Of a stretch of 6,323 nt of DNA, positions 4,234 through 6,323 are shown one piece after another. The notes below the pieces were generated by a model. The model worked only from the letters and a program-made list of their open reading frames with translations. It ran no database searches and was not told where the DNA came from. This DNA is from an uncultured Eubacteriales bacterium (GTDB taxonomy: Bacteria; Bacillota_A; Clostridia; Christensenellales; Aristaeellaceae). Numbering within the stretch: position 1 is the first letter of the stretch; each line of letters starts with the position of its first letter. The stretch covers positions 1-6,323 of the forward strand of contig CADBLV010000269.1 in the NCBI GenBank assembly GCA_902795555.1. The letters are read 5' to 3'. Position numbers and translations under genes: made by a program.

Positions 4234-4812
4234 ATGCGAAACGACGAAATCGAAATCATGTGGGACGCCTTCTGCTTCCTGCGGGACTATAACGATCCAC
4301 CGGCCAACAACAGCGGGCGGCTGGTAGGTTTCTGGGAACGGACGGCTTTCGACATGGAGCGGCTGGCCGAGAAATGGAACGGCCATCTGCTGGCTGCGGT
4401 GGTGCTGGCCGGGTTGTTCGAATACCTGGGGGCGAAGGCCGATGTTAAGACGGCTATGGCGTGGGCTTCTGCCGGTGGTCCGGCGAGAACCACGGCGGGT
4501 ACTGCGGCTGGTGGTCTGGCGAGAACCATGGTGGGTACTGCGGCTGGTAGTCTGGCTGAGATCACGATGGGAACTGCGGCTGGTGGTCCGGCGAGAACCG
4601 CATCGGGTGCTGCGGCTGATAGTCCGACGAGAATCTCGGTGCGGGCCTTCGATGGTGGTCCGGCGAGAATCACTTCGAGAGCTTTAGCGAACGTCAGGAA
4701 TCCCTTCAAGCGCTCTGACGGATGCTTTGACCAGAACTCCAAGAAAATCAAGGCTCGGAGGACGGTTCGGATGAGCCGTGACTTTTCCCTTTCCCCGCTG
4801 GGTTATATATAA
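4234..4812 (+). CDS. Small mobile-element-type hypothetical protein with a 12-residue repeat tail (192 aa)
   Basis: I do not recognise a named family. Residues 1-70 look like a genuine compact acidic-helical protein: MRNDEIEIMWDAFCFLRDYNDPPANN, then FWERTAFDMERLAEKWN and LLAAVVLAGLFEYLGAK. Short proteins of this layout occur as hypotheticals on integrative elements (from memory). Residues 81-152 are six 12-residue repeats, consensus GGPARTTAGTAA, and the last 40 residues are basic and unremarkable. The ATG at 4234 has an AAGGGGG site at 4218-4224. The original protein probably ended near residue 75 and was extended when the 36-base repeats expanded, because 36 is a multiple of three and keeps the frame. 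The stop codon lies inside the palindrome at 4800-4815. Whether the tail is translated into a stable product is unknown. Confidence 0.55.
   Translation: MRNDEIEIMWDAFCFLRDYNDPPANNSGRLVGFWERTAFDMERLAEKWNGHLLAAVVLAGLFEYLGAKADVKTAMAWASAGGPARTTAGTAAGGLARTMVGTAAGSLAEITMGTAAGGPARTASGAAADSPTRISVRAFDGGPARITSRALANVRNPFKRSDGCFDQNSKKIKARRTVRMSRDFSLSPLGYI
4474..4689 (+). repeat. Six tandem 36-base repeats inside the small gene
   Basis: Units start at 4474, 4510, 4546, 4582, 4618 and 4654, with no gaps. A typical unit begins GGTGGTCCGGCGAGAA and ends CTGCGGCT. Units 1-4 are closest to each other; units 5 and 6 have diverged most, as expected if expansion took place at the left end. In the gene frame each encodes a 12-residue variant of GGPARTTAGTAA. 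All other frames also remain mostly open, which accounts for long spurious frames here on both strands. There are no unique spacers, so it is a minisatellite and not CRISPR. Confidence 0.93.
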
Positions 4813-4815
4813 CCC
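4800..4815. repeat. 16-base perfect palindrome at the edge of direct repeat copy B
   Basis: GGGTTATATATAACCC reads the same on both strands. It contains the stop codon of the preceding gene and ends five bases before copy B begins. No counterpart exists at copy A. It could be an operator or a rearrangement junction. Confidence 0.7.
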
Positions 4816-4820
4816 TACGT

Positions 4821-4954
4821 TTATCGTTCCCTCCGTTTTGCAAGCGCCACAATCACGCCGGCCGTCAGCATTCCAAGCAGCATCAACCAGGCCACTGCAT
4901 CGGATCAGCGTTATCTCCGGTTATCGGAACTTCATTGAGTGAATTTAAGAACAT
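4821..4954 (-). pseudogene. Remnant of a cell-wall sorting signal (copy B, frameshifted)
   Basis: From an ATG at 4954 the - strand reads MFLNSLNEVPITGDNADPMQ, then WPG and a stop at 4883-4885. One base must be restored near 4884 to continue as LMLLGMLTAGVIVALAKRRER and the stop at 4821. Put together this is VPITG followed by a short polar stretch, one membrane helix and a KRRER tail, the standard order of a sortase-anchored C-terminus (an LPxTG variant). Copy A has the base that is missing here. No surface domain precedes it and no ribosome binding site is evident, so it is a detached gene end and not a functional protein. Confidence 0.6.
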
Positions 4955-5100
4955 CAAGGCTAAGAACGCGAAGAAGATTGTTGGTTTTGTTTTAAAAAAA
5001 AAAAAAATTGCCCTATTTTGTTTGACCGGACAAAATTGGATGTTCCGGGAGGAGGCAGCAGAGCAGGGTGAAGGGCTGGCGGTTACACTTGTCTATCAAA
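4821..5100. repeat. 280-base direct repeat, copy B
   Basis: This is the partner of 3373-3652, same orientation, about 1.45 kb away. It differs in three notable ways. It lacks one base in the sorting-signal region, it lacks the 13-base GCCGATTTGGCAG insertion, and it carries 14 consecutive A (4994-5007) where copy A has a short stem. The two copies bracket the GGTTACACTCA cluster, the replication-gene relic and the repeat-bearing small gene, so recombination between them could delete that segment. Confidence 0.9.
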
Positions 5101-5133
5101 GCTATCACCGGGTGAAGAAGCCGGAAAAAGGCC

Positions 5134-5329
5134 GGTTGCACTCGATTTTTGTTGCACTAAAACTCCGAATCCGCCGGAAGCGTTGAAAGATCTGGGTTTG
5201 CGGGGAAGCGACGGTTGCACCAAAGAAAAACGGCCCGGACACGGAAACGCCGGAACCGTTGAAATATAAGGGGTTATGGGGGACGCGTGGTTGCACCAAA
5301 AAATTGTGCAACCGGGGGTCCGGTTGCAC
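5134..5329. repeat. Cluster of GGTTGCAC motifs with a 76-base period
   Basis: Direct copies are at 5134-5141, 5152-5157 (shortened TTGCAC preceded by TG), 5213-5220, 5289-5296 and 5322-5329, with an inverted copy GTGCAACC at 5306-5313. Most continue as YAAA. The copies at 5213 and 5289 are the ends of two 52-base units, 5173-5224 and 5249-5300, that align without gaps from GCCGGAA to CACCAAA. The inner part of these units also resembles 4036-4060 in the replication-gene relic. The motif differs from the GGTTACACTCA family mainly at the fifth position (A to G) and at its end. No gene covers this stretch. Confidence 0.8.
5298..5329 (-). terminator. Intrinsic terminator downstream of gdhA
   Basis: On the - strand GTGCAACCGG (plus 5320-5329) pairs perfectly with CCGGTTGCAC (plus 5306-5315) around a four-base loop, and AA then six T follow (plus 5298-5305). 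It lies 97 bases past the gdhA stop with no gene between. Both arms are copies of the GGTTGCAC repeat in opposite orientation. Additional complementarity nearer the stop, GACGGAAC (5352-5359) with GTTCCGTC (5412-5419), could fold the 3' UTR. Confidence 0.8.
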
Positions 5330-5425
5330 TAAAAGTCCGTTTATGTGGGGAAGACGGAACGGCAGGGACAGCCCTTCAGTTCCTGAACGGAACGGGAAGA
5401 GTCGTCCCTTTGTTCCGTCTCTTCA

Positions 5426-6323
5426 TCAGACGATTCCCTGGGCGTTCATGGCATCAACGACCTTCTCGAAGCCCGCGATGTTAGCGCCGGCCACGAAATT
5501 GTCCGCCATGCCGTACTTTTTGGAGGCGTTGTCGATGTTGTGATACAGGTTCACCATGATGTCCTTCAGCTTGGCATCCACTTCCTCGAAGGTCCAGGAC
5601 AGGCGCTCGCTGTTCTGGGACATTTCCAGAGCGGAAGTGGCCACACCGCCGGCGTTCGCTGCCTTGCCCGGCAGGAACAGGACGCCGTTGGCCAGGAGAT
5701 AATCGGTGGCTTCCTGCGTGGTGGGCATGTTCGCGCCTTCCGCAACCACCTTGACGTCATTGGCCACCAGGGCTTTCGCGTCGTCCAGATGCAGTTCATT
5801 CTGGGTTGCGCAGGGCAGCGCCACATCCGCCTTCACGCTCCACACGCCGCGGCCTTCATGATATTCCGCGTTCGGCCGATAGGTCTTATACTCCGTGAGA
5901 CGGGCCCGCTTCACTTCCTTGATTTCCTTCAGGGCGGCCAGATCGATTCCTTCCGGATCGTATACCCAGCCGGTGGAATCCGAGCAGGTTACCGGCTTCG
6001 CGCCGAGCTGATAGGCCTTCTCAATGGCATAGGTCGCCACATTGCCGGCGCCGGAAACCAGCACGGTCTTGCCCTGCAGGCTGTCGCCATGGCACTTGAG
6101 CATTTCTTCGGTGATATACAGCAGGCCGTATCCGGTGGCTTCCTTCCGGGCCAGGGAACCGCCGTAGCTGAGCCCCTTACCGGTCAGGACGCCTTCATAC
6201 AGGCCCTTGATCCGCTTATACTGGCCATACATGAAACCGATTTCCCGGGCGCCTGTGCCGATATCGCCGGCCGGCACATCCGTGTCCGCGCCGATGTATT
6301 TGAACAGCTCGGTCATGAAGCTC
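5426..6323 (-). CDS. gdhA: NADP-type glutamate dehydrogenase, C-terminal two thirds (start outside window)
   Basis: This cytoplasmic enzyme interconverts glutamate and 2-oxoglutarate plus ammonia. About 298 residues are present; the hexameric family is ~445, so the N-terminal part with the catalytic lysine is missing. The frame is open to the window edge (Ser-Phe precede the first visible Met). Visible are DVPAGDIGTGAREIGFMYGQ with the catalytic Asp of DVPAGD, the GLSYGGSLARKEATGYG segment, the Rossmann motif LVSGAGNVATYA around residue 88, ADVALPCATQNEL, the EGANMPTT segment, PGKAANAGGVATSALEMSQN, and the C-terminal GANIAGFEKVVDAM. The CSDSTGWVYDPEGI segment after the nucleotide-binding strand is closer to NADP-dependent GdhA than to the clostridial NAD enzyme (SGPDG), so assimilatory use is favoured. 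The gene ends alone, followed by a terminator at 5298-5329. Confidence 0.96.
   Translation of the reverse strand, partial: SFMTELFKYIGADTDVPAGDIGTGAREIGFMYGQYKRIKGLYEGVLTGKGLSYGGSLARKEATGYGLLYITEEMLKCHGDSLQGKTVLVSGAGNVATYAIEKAYQLGAKPVTCSDSTGWVYDPEGIDLAALKEIKEVKRARLTEYKTYRPNAEYHEGRGVWSVKADVALPCATQNELHLDDAKALVANDVKVVAEGANMPTTQEATDYLLANGVLFLPGKAANAGGVATSALEMSQNSERLSWTFEEVDAKLKDIMVNLYHNIDNASKKYGMADNFVAGANIAGFEKVVDAMNAQGIV

Noticed and set aside
4474..4689. 36-base repeats as CRISPR repeats
   Set aside because: The units are contiguous with no spacers and they diverge progressively, as in a coding minisatellite.
4287..4751. Long - strand open frame opposite the repeat-bearing gene
   Set aside because: It stays open only because a 36-base repeat preserves every frame; it has no ribosome binding site and its composition mirrors the repeats.
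4935..5186. Frame of 83 codons on the + strand through copy B
   Set aside because: It depends on the run of 14 A to stay open and has no ribosome binding site. Its shared residues with copy A simply reflect the DNA repeat.

Overview
The window looks like a chromosomal segment of an anaerobic, probably gut-type Clostridia (Bacillota). I infer this from four things: a PaaK-type CoA ligase followed by an ACT-domain gene, an FMN riboswitch driving an ECF riboflavin transporter subunit, a Clostridium-like hexameric glutamate dehydrogenase, and strong AAAGGAG-type ribosome binding sites. No species can be named from the sequence alone.

Left part (1-2015, + strand): the 3' end of a phenylacetate-CoA ligase gene (paaK), then a tandem-ACT protein 17 bases later. 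In such genomes this pair usually ends an indolepyruvate:ferredoxin oxidoreductase operon for aromatic amino-acid catabolism. Next come a near-perfect sigma-A promoter, a complete FMN riboswitch with terminator and antiterminator helices, and ribU for riboflavin uptake. After ribU lie a possible three-way-junction structure and a very strong bidirectional terminator shared with the convergent gene.

Middle-left (2046-2755, - strand): two small monocistronic-looking genes, a 75-residue hypothetical protein and a 66-residue XRE-type DNA-binding protein. Between them are two copies of a 55-base repeat whose dyad shows a compensated base change.

Centre (2756-5330): a repeat-rich stretch of about 2.6 kb with few intact genes. 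In order it holds: three dispersed promoter-like boxes with a common downstream segment, two of them followed at once by terminator hairpins; copy A of a 280-base direct repeat carrying a decayed cell-wall sorting signal on the - strand; a cluster of GGTTACACTCA motifs; a frameshifted tail of what looks like a mobile-element replication protein; an AT-rich dyad and a long stem-loop; a small ORF extended by six 36-base tandem repeats; a 16-base palindrome; copy B of the direct repeat; and a second motif family, GGTTGCAC. I read it as a graveyard of mobile-element and surface-protein gene ends enriched in short repeats. Some of these may have been reused, because the likely gdhA terminator is built from two opposed GGTTGCAC copies.

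Right end (5426-6323, - strand): the C-terminal two thirds of an NADP-type glutamate dehydrogenase, gdhA, whose start lies outside the window. I found no tRNA, rRNA, CRISPR array or intact transposase.
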